From the NCBI GenBank assembly GCA_047495785.1, contig JBLDXI010000013.1:1054001-1118000 (forward strand): a stretch of DNA of 64,000 nt, given 5' to 3'. The position numbers and the translations under genes were made by a program. The DNA is from Lepidodermella squamata. Its lineage: Eukaryota; Gastrotricha. The notes under the pieces are model-generated. The model did no database searches, was not told where the DNA came from, and saw only the letters and a list, made by a program, of their open reading frames with translations. Shown here one piece after another: positions 30,282 to 44,077 of this stretch (position 1 is the first letter of the stretch; every line of letters begins with the position of its first letter).

Positions 30282-31968
30282 TCAGTCAGCATCAGAGAAC
30301 TGATCGAAATCCTCACCACCCCAGTTCTCCGTATCAAAAATTTCATCTACCAGCTGTTTTGAAGCGGGTGCATTTGCATCAAGTTGATCGCATCCATTGC
30401 TTTTCACGGATGATGTATCATATTCCGAAAATGAACTTGTATCTTCTTCAATCATTACCCGTTTTTCATTTTCATCTAACACAAGTCCGTTTTTCACGCA
30501 CTCAGAGCTGCGTAGAAAGTCGACCAGATCATGAATAGATTCGAATTTCATCGGCCTGAAATCACAGCATGAGTGAATGAGATCCAGTTCAATGCCATCG
30601 CGATGATCATCATCGTCATCAAACGCGTTTTCGCCGCAGTAGTTCCTTCGACGAAACAGAGTATCTGAACAAAAGTTTCGGATTCGACAAGCGACTTGTT
30701 CCGCTAAAACAACCGGATCGTCAACTTGCCAAATGCAAGGTAGCGAATAACTCTGAATCAGCTCGAAGTGTTCAGTCTCTTTTATCGACATATCATTGAT
30801 AGCAACTGCGTCGCCTTTACGACGGAAGACTGCAGCTTGAGAACAGAGGCCTATTTCATCTTCGGTAAATCCTTTCCAATCAAGCGGTCGTCCGATTCCA
30901 GAGGTCTCCACTTCATAACCGTATTTTTCTGCTGCATTTGTCACCAGCTCAGCGAAATCAGCGCGGGACATTTCGAACTTGTGATCAGGATGTCGGAAGG
31001 CGAAATCACCGGTTCTCGGGCCGAATATTACGTTAAAATCGCCTGTTACAAGTCAAGATTAAACAACCGAAGTTGACAAAAGGCTATATACATACCATTC
31101 GGTGTTGTAAAGACAGCTAATTTGGGTCGAAGGCGCTCCAAAACGTAATTTAGCATACGTTTTGCCTCACAAAGCTGCACATGTTCTATCACCTGTTAAA
31201 AGTTGAAGGATTGGTAGTTAATTTTTGAAACGGGTAATTGCGCCTGACTCCGAGAGAATTTGACTTCAGTGAATGCATGAACCTAGGATACAAGCGTTTT
31301 TAGGAATTCTGCCGTAATAAAAGCCGTAAACACGCATGAATTTTAATTGTGGCATTTGAACGATGCTGGATCCATGCACCTAACGTAGGACATCAGTGCA
31401 TTCTAAAATGTGAGCAAGTTGGCTGAATAAAAATAATTAGGAAAAAAGACCAGGAGAACTAGGTACCTCTATTAAGGAAATGCAGTCCAATTCAGTGAAA
31501 CGAGAATCATCCATCGATTTATCTTTCTCTGCCGCCAAAATGTCACCGTGAAAAATTTCGACTTCCAGGGCAGCAGATCGCTGACATAGGTAATCGGAAG
31601 CCCGAGGGGCGACTAAGCTGAGGCCGCGCTTCAGCTCATCAAGGCAGTAATCAACGCCACGATACAAACGAAGATTCATGTTATGACGTAAATAGTCACT
31701 GAATAAACGCATTGGCCCGCATCCCAGGTCGGCAACAGTGCGGCAGTCATTCGAACGAATAAGCTCAGCTATAAAAGCGTAGCGCAGCCGGTTGACTGGA
31801 GGCTCAAATGAGATGTTGTTAGCTTCCTCTTCGTGCTGCTCTTTGGGTGGCTTGGAAATCTGAGAATCTTTTTGAATAGAATGTTGCAGGGTTGGCAGTC
31901 CCCAGTTTCCAGTTCTTCTGAGATCAGAAAGATGTTCATCGACTCTGGTGCAGTGATAGTCTAGAATG
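30282..31968 (-). CDS. HENMT1: HENMT1/HEN1 small-RNA 3'-terminal 2'-O-methyltransferase (5' end incomplete)
   Basis: Three exons (31467-31968, 31096-31192, 30282-31042) close in phase to about 452 residues; the first coding exon with its AUG is unresolved. The methyltransferase has SFEPPVNRLRYAFI, the SAM loop VADLGCGPMRL, and the metal-binding set seen in HEN1: IEVIEHV (two Glu and one His) and DHKFEMSRADF (second His). TTPNGDFNVIFGPR and the C-terminal GLCSQAAVFRRK complete the fold. It methylates the 3' end of piRNAs and/or siRNAs to stabilise them. An acidic tail (about 110 residues after RRRN) is unusual. The intron at 31193-31466 is 274 bp. AHCY lies immediately upstream on the same strand. 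Confidence 0.9.
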
Positions 31969-32241
31969 CTGAAAAGGAAAAGGAGCTGTCATAATCGGCC
32001 TACTACAAACTCGGCAATATGTTACCCGACAAAACAATCGACTTTTCTCAACTAACGCGCTTTATTGCCTTCAGGCTTTTCTCTCCCACAAGCCGTGTTA
32101 AAATTATATAATTTGGCACTGAATCACTCAACAATAGCGCAGAAACATAGGGTTTTGGCAAGCACCACATTTAGTTTATCACTCGTTCATATAAGTGTTT
32201 TTATGCGGAATTTCAATCTCAAGTCCAATGATGGCTGAAGT

Positions 32242-33709
<1,468 letters not shown>

Positions 33710-33889
33710 TATGTAGACTTAAGTTAAGATTAAATTAATTCAGCCAAAACCTAGACAAGTCGTAATTAATTAACAAAAGGCCCAGTCGAAAAATGAAGAA
33801 CACCAATCCAGTCACAAGCATTGTTTACTCTTCTTTCATTCATGTATTTACGCAATAAAGCCTCTGTGATCACCAATCCTTCGCGAAAG

Positions 33890-34552
33890 TTATTGCTCCT
33901 CAGACTTCTTCTTGTTGGCGTTGCGCTTAACCTTACGGGCTTCTTGGATAGCAGCGTAGGCGCTGAATTTCTTTTCAGCTTCGGAGAGTCGCTTAGCCTT
34001 GTCGCGCTTGTGACGGACTTGAAGAGGCAAAACGACCTTGCCGGTGTATTGGGTCACCTTGCTCCATTCCTCGGGTTTCGCTTCGTCCGCCCTCGGCTTC
34101 TTAGCGTTGCGCGGGAACAAGATCATCTTGGACTTGTATTCCTTCAAGCGCTGAGCATTAGCTTGCAGGGATTCGAGAGACCGGTTGCGGCGGCGGCGAT
34201 CAACGGCGATGCCAACGGTGCGGGCAAACTTCCGGCTAATGCCAGCAGCCTTCACAATAATTCGATGGAGTATAAATAAGCATATCAAGAGAGATCTTAA
34301 TTCAAATACCTTAAGCTCTTGGTAAGAGAATCCCCGACCGAGGCGGAACTTCTGGTTGTATCGGATGGTGGGGCAACGAATCACAGGCCTCAAGAGACTT
34401 GCGGGCCTGGGTGCCAATTTGCGAGCCTTGGCAACGCGGTTGTTGTGCCTCCGCTTTTTGCGCATAGGTTGATCAAACCAGGTCTTGACGCGATTCATCC
34501 ATTCCTTGTGGAAATGTCCATTCGGCAGGATAATCTTCCCTTGGGGAGCCAT
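33890..34552 (-). CDS. RPL13: 60S ribosomal protein L13 (eL13)
   Basis: Two exons (34310-34552, 33890-34249) give 200 residues. The protein is very basic and shows eL13 landmarks: FHKEWMNRVKTWFDQP, RKKRRHNNRVAKARKLAPRP, RCPTIRYNQKFRLGRGFS, ELKAAGISRKFARTVGIAVD and RRNRSLESLQANAQRLKEYK. It is a structural protein of the large ribosomal subunit. An acceptor-like aatttAG sits 13 nt before the AUG, as in other genes of the window. As a highly expressed gene at the head of the RPL13-AHCY-HENMT1 block, its promoter may drive all three. Codons are clearly more C/G-ended than in neighbouring unknown genes. Confidence 0.96.
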   Translation of the reverse strand: MAPQGKIILPNGHFHKEWMNRVKTWFDQPMRKKRRHNNRVAKARKLAPRPASLLRPVIRCPTIRYNQKFRLGRGFSYQELKVFELRSLLICLFILHRIIVKAAGISRKFARTVGIAVDRRRRNRSLESLQANAQRLKEYKSKMILFPRNAKKPRADEAKPEEWSKVTQYTGKVVLPLQVRHKRDKAKRLSEAEKKFSAYAAIQEARKVKRNANKKKSEEQ

Positions 34553-37500
34553 GATTATCTAATCCCTAAATTAAAATACATCAGTTAATGTCGGCAAACC
34601 ATTTTTGCGTGTTATCGTTAGCTGAAAAATTAGCGAAGAGAAGTTCAGTAAGTAAAATTAATTGGGTACGATTCAAGATTGAAATGGATCAAAGAAATAG
34701 ATGCATGTCATTCATATGTAAATGATAAGGGATATATCACAGATACCTTGATCGAAACATGAAGCAAGCATTAGGCATTAGGAAGGACAACAACAAGTGC
34801 CAGTTCTTACTAAGGCAAGATTAAGGCAGGAGACATCAGACATACAATTTTTCACTTAAAAATTTGCATTGCGATTTGTTGAATTGCATTAAAAGGAACT
34901 ATGCTACATGTAGACTTTGTTAGAAGACTTCACATGATGTTGATTAATATCCAGTCTTTACATCGGAAAAGTTAAATCGCGTGCCAAGAGTAACAAGGCT
35001 ACTCATAACTGCTTATTATTTCCTGATTCCTGAACACCCTGCAATCTGCAAACATTGAGAAGAAACGCCAACTAATATGCGGCCGAAATTACTTCTGATG
35101 ACTGGTGAGTGGTACGAAATAAAAAAAACTTGCTAAAAAAAAGATGAATAATTAGACACACGATGTTAAATGGTGGCGAGAAACATCGCTCAAATTCGAA
35201 TTACAACGCCCCAGGAACTGAAAAGGTCAAAATAGAATGTTAACAGTGCTGTTATCCTGAACCTAAAGGGTAACAGCAGGCTTCCTATCAGATTCAGAGG
35301 ACACAGAGCGGTGAATTCGATCATATACATATAATCATATTTCATACTAATAAACAAACGATCTCGTTGAACTCATTCATTTTACGCTGATAACGTCCAG
35401 TAACCAGTAAGAGAACTGCAAACTGCATACAATCACCGATCACCAATATATTGGAAATTTCAGAACTTTGCTTTAACAGATTTATGCAGGATGCAGGACC
35501 ATTTTTACATTTGTTGCCAGCTAAGCTCAAAGAGATGTCAGCAAAGGTAGCAATGTAACTGACAGTAACTGAAGGGGCATCTTATTTGTAACTTATTTGC
35601 CGTATCAAATTCGGCGCACCAAGCAGGTTAATAGTAGCGTTTCACGACTTCTTAAAAGCGCATATGCCTGCCTGGAATAAACTAAAAATCTTGAAATAGT
35701 AACCTTTTTATTTGCTGAAAATGCAAAATTGCAACTTTCAGTGGACAAAAGGTTAAATAACTGCATACGCTGCATACGCGTTCTTCATTACGCAGAAGAG
35801 CTCATGATGCATAAGCCTAGGAAGAAGCTGTAGCTGGTTCCACAGACACACATGCTTTCACCCCACGGTGTAGGATCCTTTTGGATGCAAAACAGAAAAG
35901 GTCACTGAAATCTACTAACACGTTGCCGCAAAGCGTGGAAGCCCGCAAAATATATTATAAATTTATGACGTATATTATTTAGTATATTATGTATATATAT
36001 CTAGAGTTCCAAAAATTGCTTAAAAACACTTTCTCGAACTAAATATTAATAAAACAAAGTCGGAATGTGAGGCGGTTTAAATATTTACGCGGGGCATTTT
36101 TTAACGTTAAACGCGGGTTTTTTTCTAACGTTATACGGTTTTTTTCCTGCGGGATGCGGGAATAGTGAGAGAGGCCGGTTACTGAAATTGCTTTCGTAAT
36201 TCGCATGGCTTTGTTGGTTTTTGGATTTTCGCTGCTTGCTTCACATTCGTTTAGCTATCCAAAAGGTGTTCAATGCATGCTATATTTACTATTCAAATTA
36301 TTGAATTTACATGCTGGGAGAAACCTCATGAATTATGAATCGCAAGTTGCGAGGCTAACAAAGATTAAGTCCGAAGGTCTTTATAGATGTATGTCTAGTA
36401 TCAAAAAGCTTTTATATTTCAATAGAACCAGATTTTATAATTTGAAATGATCCACAGCCTAGATATTTCAACATTTATCCATGGGGTTGAGTGATAAAAC
36501 TTTGCGAAATGAACATTTGTCAGGGGTAAAGTTCTATATTGCAATATTTTTCTGAAAGGGCTGCATTGCTGTGTTGCATTGTCTTATAGTCGCTTGATCA
36601 TTTTTGAGTAGCAACCAACTTCCTGTATCATTTACTTGTTAAACTATGCTCCAGGAATCCGGATGATTGGATGATGGAGGCCCCTCCACCAATTTTGGTG
36701 ATTCAACAAGGCTAGGGTTGACATTTGATATGTGAGAAAACCTGTCACATGATTCGATGGAAGGCATTAGGAGCTGAGATCTGAGTTGGCACAACAGAAA
36801 ACAAAAAATAGGGCAATGATCAATTTGGTCCTCCTCAATTTGGACACCAGCTCGATTGCTATTATCAGAAATTTACTGCATAACGCTGCTCAAGTCCAGT
36901 TATCAACCAAACGTCCATCGCAATATTGTTTGCCCTCATAGCTTAACAGTGACTTCAGACATCCTAGAGATTTCTCCCAATTGTTATAGTCTTGTTTCAT
37001 CTAACGTGGTTTTCTTTTTTCCTCTAATTGAGCTATGGTACATTTTTCCCTCCAACCACGCAGGGAAACAAGCTATGTGTATGAGTTTAGCAATAAATTA
37101 AGGAGGATCAAGGCTAAACTCATTTTTCTGACCAAAGTAGCATGGGCTTATGTGTCATAATATCATTGTACGCATCCCAAACTCGTTCCTCGAAGCATTT
37201 GCGTTGGCCATGTTAGCAGAGTGGCTAATTCATTCGTTTATTCATTGCTGTTTTGTAAGATGAAGGCTAATGGTGTGCGAATGGTCGTTCAAAGTGGCCA
37301 AAATTGTGGTTGAAACTTGATTTTGGGGCATGGAAAATATATAAATGCCATTACGAGTTTGATACCAGCGGAAGGATTTTTCCAGATTTATCGAAGCCCT
37401 GGATATGTAGAATTTTTTTCCGCATGACAAGAAAAAATTAACATTCATCCATTTTAAGGAAAAACATTTGGTTAGATGAAAATAGATATTGGCAAGATGA

Positions 37501-37652
37501 ATAACCTCCCCCTATGAGATAGTTGTATTTGTCATGTATCTTTTGATTTTGGTAGCGTTGATCACATTGACAAGTACTCTCCATCATTATTATTGATTCG
37601 AATTGTCTTTTTAGATAATTTTTTGTTTTTGTGAATGGCAGTAAGTTAAAAT
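34553..37652. other. 3.1-kb gene-poor region
   Basis: No confident gene. An 81-codon plus frame at 36205-36450 starts with a signal-peptide-like stretch (MALLVFGFSLLASHSF) but loses coding character and has no neighbours in phase. The region should hold the RPL13 promoter (left end) and the CK2 alpha promoter (right end). CK2 alpha has acceptor-like sites (ctttttAG near 37,613 and tggcAG near 37,640) before its ATG, so part is probably 5'UTR intron. Confidence 0.45.
36102..36133. repeat. Pair of TAACGTTA palindromes within a T-rich tandem repeat
   Basis: TAACGTTA at 36102-36109 and 36126-36133, period 24. Each is followed by a(a/t)acg and a T run, as two imperfect copies of a 24-nt unit (taacgttaaacgcgggttttttt-like, here described in parts). 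Function unknown. Confidence 0.6.
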
Positions 37653-38951
37653 ATGCCGAAGCCTAGTCGAGCGCGCGTTTACGCCGATGCCAATGCTCAT
37701 CGGCCGCGCGAATACTGGGATTACGAGTCCTATGTTGTTGAATGGGGATCTCAAGATGACTATCAGCTTGTTCGTAAGCTTGGCCGTGGCAAGTACAGCG
37801 AAGTTTTCGAGGCCATAAATATGACAAACAATGAAAAGGCGGTAGTGAAAGTCTTGAAGGTTTGATTTCATTTCTTTATGTTTTTGCGAAATATAATGTT
37901 TTGAATTTTCAGCCCGTGAAAAAGAAGAAGATCAAGCGCGAGATCAAAATCCTTGAAAACATGCGTGGTGGTCCTAACATTATCCAGTTGCTCGCTGTTG
38001 TGAAGGATCCAATTTCCAGAACTCCTGCTCTTGTGTTCGAATATGTTAACAACACCGATTTTAAGCAGTTGTATCAAGCTCTTACTGATTACGACATTCG
38101 TTTCTACATGTTCGAACTGTTAAGGGTATGTTGAAAAGTTAGCTGCAATTTGTTGATGATGGCATTTACGTTTAGGCACTCGATTACTGTCATTCACTGG
38201 GGATTATGCATCGCGATGTCAAGCCTCACAACGTCATGATTGACCACGAGAGACGCATCCTCCGCTTGATCGACTGGGGTCTCGCTGAGTTTTACCACCC
38301 CAATCAGGAGTACAACGTTCGTGTTGCCAGCCGTTATTTCAAGGGCCCCGAACTGCTACTCGATTACCAACTCTACGACTATTCTTTGGATATGTGGAGC
38401 TACGGGTGCATGTTTGCATCTATGATATTTCGAAAAGAACCTTTCTTTCACGGCCACGACAACTACGATCAGCTAGTTCGAATCGCCAAAGTCTTGGGAA
38501 CTGACGAGCTGTTTGAATATTTGGAAAAGTATCAGATCGATCTTGATCCGCGTTTCGACGAAATCCTCGGTCGGCATTCTCGCAAGCGTTGGGAGCGCTT
38601 TGTGCACGCTGAGAACCAACATCTCGTCAGCCCCGAAAGCATTGATTTGCTTGACAAACTACTGAGGTAAAATTAGTCGACTGATGTGTTATAAATCCAT
38701 GTGTAAATTTTCCATCTAGATACGATCACGCCGAGAGGTTAACTGCTCGCGAAGCTACAGAACATCCTTACTTTCACCCAATCGCTCGTGAACGAGACCG
38801 GAATGGTGCTCCTTTGAACAGCGTTACTAGCAATCAAAATGCATCGGCTGTTTCAAATTCATCCGGAGGTCACGCTGGCGATAGGGCTGGAGCTGTCCCT
38901 GGAGGAAACGGTGGCAGTGGGTGGACGTCATCTGCTGCATCTCAGATCTAA
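37653..38951 (+). CDS. CSNK2A: Casein kinase II catalytic subunit alpha
   Basis: Four exons (37653-37859, 37913-38125, 38176-38666, 38720-38951) give 380 residues. The kinase core is near-canonical: glycine loop [16 protein letters not shown]-equivalent VVKVLK, the Lys-rich [20 protein letters not shown], catalytic [12 protein letters not shown], the CK2-specific [10 protein letters not shown] (DWG in place of DFG) and the [18 protein letters not shown] activation segment. A constitutively active Ser/Thr kinase for acidic motifs, it works with the beta subunit in nucleus and cytoplasm. The C-terminal 50 residues are a divergent Gly/Ser/Asn tail, as in other animals. The start AUG gives the usual PSRARVY N-terminus. 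Confidence 0.97.
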
Positions 38952-40099
38952 GCACTGCTAGCTCTGTTTGGTTGCTGTGGGAAACTTTGGTTGTAACAAG
39001 GACAAAAAATGATGTTTCTATTACTGAATTTAAAAGCAGTCTAATTTGCAAAACTACGCAGTTTTCATTGATAGTAATTGGCATTCTAGTATCAGAAGCT
39101 TCAAAGTATATTGATAGAATCACTCTGCGGCCTTTTGACGCTTCTGTTTGAAATCGAAATTTTATGCTGGAATATTCATGAAGCGAATGTTCCATTCTTT
39201 TCTGCAGTGCTTAGTACTGAATTTTGTGACTTGTGCTATTTCCCATTCAGTAGCTAGAGCCAGCTATTTTCTGGGCAGGCAGTTAGCATGCAATATCTTG
39301 TACTGTTTTCTGAGATTTTCTTCATTTTGGCATTGTATTCGCTGTGTTTTTCTCTGTCGCTGTGTATCTTCTCGATAACTTTCGTCGTCTTCTTTCTACG
39401 TAAACCGCATAGACAGTTTTTCACATGATATAAAAACGTGAAGTAGCACACTTGGTGATTTCCGATAGCGCTTGCATATAGAAGTTGAATACATGGTGGT
39501 ATAACACCCGATGGCTGAAATGGATAATTATTGATTAATCTTTACATGTCCAACTTGAAATAGCATTCGCTTATTTGCTTTAATTTTTTGAATATTGCAT
39601 CATCATCTTCCTCGAAAAGAAACAAAGCAACCAAGGACAGTCATATTTACAGTCTGTTAGTTTTGCCAATTGGCGTTGTCGTCATCATTATTTGGCTGTT
39701 CGCCCTATTATAGCGTCGTCAAATTATGTTCTCTTATTTGATACAAAAGCCGAATAAAAACCAAGAAAGGAAATTAAAGACTGTTTATTGTTAATTTTGA
39801 CCAGGAAGTTGAATCAAGTCGACAACAAATTCATTCGCCCAGCTCAAGTATTGTCGCATTTGCTTTCAAGCCGAAAAGCGGAATACAAAGTCGAATTGCT
39901 GCTATGTATTAGCATAATAGTAGGTATAAAGTGAGATGGCTCTTTAAGCTTTGCTCGATTTTTTGGATCAACCAAGAAGTCATAACGTTATGAACCAGCA
40001 TAATAATAAGACAAGTTAGTGGCATAGTGCACACCTAAGGCGATATAAGCCGTCTCCTGTAAAAGCTACATATGGAAAAGCAAAAAACACTGCTGGATT
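38952..40099. other. CK2 alpha 3' region, convergent with MARVEL gene
   Basis: Probably a long CK2 alpha 3'UTR; AATAAA at 39753-39758 is a good poly(A) signal. Plus frames at 38921-39378 are not coding-like. The remainder lies before the MARVEL gene stop on the other strand. Confidence 0.5.
39753..39758 (+). terminator. Candidate poly(A) signal of CK2 alpha
   Basis: AATAAA followed by A-rich then T-rich sequence, about 800 nt after the CK2 alpha stop. Earlier signals are weaker. Confidence 0.45.
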
Positions 40100-41513
40100 T
40101 CAGGTGTTTCGAGGCGCTGCAGGTGAGCGACCTAAGCGCTTAGCGAAAATTGTTGGTCGTGGCATAGCACTTGAAATATTGTAGTTTTCCATCTCATCGT
40201 CTTCATCGTCATCTCGTGTCCCAGTTTCCATATTCATTGTTGACGTACGCCGTCTTCTAGGTGAGTCTGCCAGAGCTTTGTAATTGCGGCGATATGTAAA
40301 TGAGAAGAAGGCCGATATCGCGAACATTATGCTGGCTATTATCCCACAGACACCCGCAATTATAACAACCTTTTTACAAGAAAAAAATAGTCAAAATTTA
40401 TCGAAGGTTCAGAAACTAGGTACCGATAAGCCGTATGATTTGTTAGTAGTGGGATCCACACTGATGCGAAGGAAGCCAATGGCAGATGGTAACAAAGACA
40501 CAGAAGCCAAAACATAGTAAATAAACTCCTGACCAGAAGAAATATATTGTGAGATTGAATACACGTCCAGCTATCTTACCGCTAGAAGAAATATCAGCCT
40601 CATTCTTCTGTCTCCGCGTGCAAAGCGACACAGGTGGAGTAAAAATAGGACGGAGGTTAAAACAGCCAGAACCGAGTTCAGTAACAGAAACCAAAGCTGG
40701 AAAAGGCAACCGTTAAAGTTTTAAACATATTTTTAAATCGGATATGATCCTCTTCGTAGTTGTGTCTTATTATGAGAAACATTAATTCTCATCTCTTTTT
40801 AACGCAATATACAAATTAATGTAAGCACTAAAATTGAATACCTTCCAAACACCTTGGAACAGCGAACCAAAGTCGCTGCATATAACTGCAAGTAAATTTA
40901 TTAGGAATACGAACCGGCTTAGGTAAAAAAATGTTACTTGCGATTGCGCACATCCCTATTTCGAGAACCTAAAAAAATATGGACGAAGTCTGATATGTTG
41001 TTAGCGTTAACACATTCAAACCATAAATATTCCCATGGGCCGAATGAAGAATAGCCAATCAACGTTTATTCGCGGACAACTTGAACAGCAACGCCTGGAT
41101 GATTTTTTAGGCTGCGGTGAGGGCGATGGGCTAGCTTGTGGAGGCGGCGACAATGTTAGCCTGGATTGGACCCTGCTGTCCTGTAGTTGCTGCCGGGAGG
41201 GTGCTGCGATGAGGTTATTAGTGCGCACTGATGATGCATAAGTCGGCGCTCCAGCTTCACTACCACTAGAGGCCGGTTCCTCTGGAATGGCGACCTCATC
41301 CTCAGACTCAACTATTGCGGCATCAGCAGCCTTTTGATTCTTCAAACCCCACGGATCGTCACTTTTGACTCGTGCCAGCGAGGCGTGAGCCCCAAACGGG
41401 GAATATTGCACCAAGGAAACACGTCGCCCCTCATTTACTCGTGGGGCTGGAACAGAACTCACTCTGCTTTGCGTCCTGGGCGATCTATCAAGACTGACGT
41501 CAGAAGAATCCAT
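40100..41513 (-). CDS. MARVEL-domain four-span membrane protein
   Basis: Six exons (41022-41513, 40938-40968, 40842-40885, 40580-40696, 40424-40528, 40100-40369) close in phase to 352 residues. The N-terminal 150 residues are Ser/Pro/Arg-rich and cytoplasmic, ending in KKSSRRCCSSC, a likely palmitoylation site. Four membrane segments follow: IFMVLEIGMCAIAS, LWFLLLNSVLAVLTSVLFLL, FIYYVLASVSLLPSAIG and VVIIAGVCGIIASIMFAISA. A charged tail (YRRNYKALADSPRRRR, then an acidic run) ends the protein. Helix 1's LLEI-type start and the topology fit MARVEL proteins (CMTM/occludin/singles-bar class), which organise membrane apposition and vesicle traffic. The exact subfamily is open. An acceptor-like gtttAG is one base before the ATG. 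Confidence 0.72.
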
Positions 41514-42013
41514 TCTAAACGTTCGCGAAATGTTTTTCTGTTATAGGAGTCAGCAAACTGTAGATCTATTAGATTGCATGACAAGCGAGAAGTAGGCCAT
41601 GCGGCCACCTCATGCACGGCTTTCTGCAGTGATATCAAAGACTTATCAACCCTAATTATATCCTGTAAAAACATGGACAGATAACAGTGTCATGATTCAG
41701 CATTGCGTGAGGTTTGCCTGATAATCTGTCTTGCGATACTGACAAGATGATTTCGCACCGACAACTGAATCAGAAACGTGAGAAACAGCCACAAAAACAC
41801 GAGACCGCTCGAATTTATCACCCATTTATTGCCTTTTATTGCCTTGCGCATTTCTATCTCAGCAAAACTTTCACCGACAAGCAGAATAGGTTTTTCATAT
41901 CCTCAACGGCACAATGACTAGCTAATATAAAGCACTGGTAACCCGTCAAAACAGGCGCTCAAGTTGAAACCACAAAAATATTAAATATCGCCAATTGCCT
42001 AGCTCTCATTCAT
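41514..42013. other. Intergenic between lysyl-tRNA synthetase and MARVEL genes
   Basis: Left part is the promoter/5'UTR side of the MARVEL gene. A 71-codon minus frame (41459-41674) reads through its start in another phase and looks partly coding (SLISLQKAVHEVAAW), but I could not connect it to anything. Rest unremarkable. Confidence 0.4.
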
Positions 42014-44077
42014 TTAATGCTTGTTTTCAGCAGTCGCGGCAGGGGCAGCAGCACCAGGGGCGGGTACGTCACCGACACCTTCAAGACGCATAGCCGGGAA
42101 GAGCAGCACCTCCTTAATGTTGTTTTGATCCGTTAGGAACATAGTCAAGCGGTCGATGCCCAGCCCCCAACCAGCCGTGGGCGGGAGACCGTATTCGAGC
42201 GAAGAACAGAAAGTTTCGTCAACAAACATAGCCTCGTCATCACCAGCAGCCTTAGCATTCGCCTGCTCATCGAACCGTTCGCGTTGAACCACAGGGTCGT
42301 TCAACTCCGTGTAGGCGTTGACCAGCTCTCGGGTGGCGCAGAACAGCTCGAATCGCTCGGTCAGACCAGGGGTCTTGCGATGCCACTTGGCAAGCGGCGA
42401 CATGATACGAGGATGGTCGTACAGGAAGGTGGGACTGATCATGTGAGGCTCAATGAACTCGCCAGCCAGTTTGTCCAGCAAACGGGCAACGCTACGCGGT
42501 GGGCGACAATCGACGTTCAGCTTGGCGCAAATTTCGTCCAGCTTCTTGCGAGCCTCCTCAGTTTCGAGATGGTCTGCATCGGGAATCTTAACACCGGGTA
42601 GTTTTTCATCGACAATACGTTGGATTTCATCCATGAATCGGATTCGCTTGAAAGGCGGCGTGAAATCAATGTTCATCACGGGACCATCCGGGCCCTCCGG
42701 ATGATAGACAATCTTATAGTCACCAGTAATTTTCTTGACCATGTCTAAACAAAATGTATTAAGGCGGCCATTAGTAATAATCAGATGACTCACTTGAAAG
42801 AAGCTGCTCGGTAATACCAAACAAGTCTTCGTAGTCAGCATAGGCCATGTAGAACTCGCAGCTGGTGAATTCAGGGTTGTGAGTAAGGTCAATGCCTTCG
42901 TTACGGAATTGGCGACCGATTTCGTAGACCCGGTCCAAGCCACCGACAACCAACTGCTTCAGGTACAACTCAGGCGCGATACGGAGATACAGTTGCTTGC
43001 CAAGATCATTATGATAGGTGACGAACGGCTTAGCTGTCGCACCACCAGGGATCGGGTTCATCATCGGTGTCTCCACCTCCAAAAAGCCCAAATTATCCAA
43101 GTACGCCCGAACGTAGCCGATGATCTTAGTACGAGTGACGAAGATGTTACGAACGAAGTCGTTCATAATCAAATCCAAGTAGCGTTGACGGAATCGAGTT
43201 TCCTTATCCTTCAGACCGTAATGCATATGAGGCAGCTGGCGTAGACAGGGCGTCAACAACACGAGTTCGGTGGGCACCAAACTCAACTCGCCGGTCTTGG
43301 TGCGAGCGGGATGGCCTCGGCAGCCGAGGATATCACCGCGACGCAGCCGCTCATTGATGTCCTTGAAGGCCTCTTCGCCACCGGCGTAATTCCGCGAGTT
43401 AGCCATGACTTGCAGCTTGACTCCCTCGGCACGGAGATCGTAGAAAATCAACTTAACGCCGGACTCACGCTTGGCGTGGACGCGACCAGCAACCGATTCA
43501 GTGACGGACTCCATAACCTCTCCGGTTTTAACATCCGCGTACTTCTCCAAGAAATCCGTTACAGACAGCGTAACTTGAAACTTATGAGGATAGACGGGCT
43601 CATGGTTATCTTTCCAGGTCTTGACTGATGTTACACGAAGCCTAAAGTATTCCTAGAAAAAAACAGCAATTTTTCATTTCATGATAAAGAGATTTTTCAA
43701 ATTACATTAGGATCCATATCTTCGTCTGAGACTTTGGCAGCGGCGGTGGCCTTGGGCGCAGGCTTCTCCGGGGCGGCAGCAGCCTTCTCAGCAGCCTTCT
43801 TTTCCTTCTCCGCTAGCTTGGCTCGTCGTTTCTGTTCACTGATCGCACGGAACAACAATAAAGGACAACGACATGGTTGTGAGTTTTGGGTAGATACAAT
43901 TTGATTCGGCACAACAGACAGAAAATTACGAAAAAGTAATTTACTGTATATCGCTGCCATTTCAAGTTAAAAAACTAAGGAAAAATATGCGAGTCATTAC
44001 TTTTTGCTCAACGTTTCGCCGTCAGCGGTCTTCAGTTCCTCCAACTTGTTAGACACGTCTGCCACAGCCTCAGACAT
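42014..44077 (-). CDS. KARS1: Lysyl-tRNA synthetase, cytosolic and mitochondrial forms
   Basis: Class II synthetase. Cytosolic form: exons 44001-44077, 43706-43838, 42794-43652, 42014-42744, 599 residues. Exon 1 ([16 protein letters not shown]) splices to give LSKNEQKRRAK, as in human KARS1. The basic helix ([15 protein letters not shown]) precedes the OB-fold anticodon domain ([20 protein letters not shown]), then the catalytic core with motif 2 ([17 protein letters not shown]) and motif 3 ([13 protein letters not shown]). Intron 1 (43839-44000) also contains an in-frame AUG at 43960 contiguous with exon 2. That start gives a 614-residue form whose leader ([17 protein letters not shown], then about 25 residues without acids) looks mitochondrial. 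Both forms charge tRNA(Lys) in their compartments. Confidence 0.95.
43839..43960 (-). CDS. KARS1: Alternative first coding segment of KARS1 (mitochondrial leader)
   Basis: A frame from AUG at 43960 runs without a stop straight into exon 2 (SEQKRRAK). Roughly 41 residues have Lys/Arg but no Asp/Glu, with alternating hydrophobic positions, the usual features of a matrix-targeting presequence. In the cytosolic mRNA this stretch is removed as intron 1, whose acceptor (gatcAG) lies at the junction. The mitochondrial mRNA would need a start site or trans-splice site inside the intron. Confidence 0.75.

Noticed and set aside
36205-36450. Possible small secreted protein, 81 codons
   Set aside because: Signal-like start only; the remainder has no Cys pattern, no splice partners and weak codon bias.
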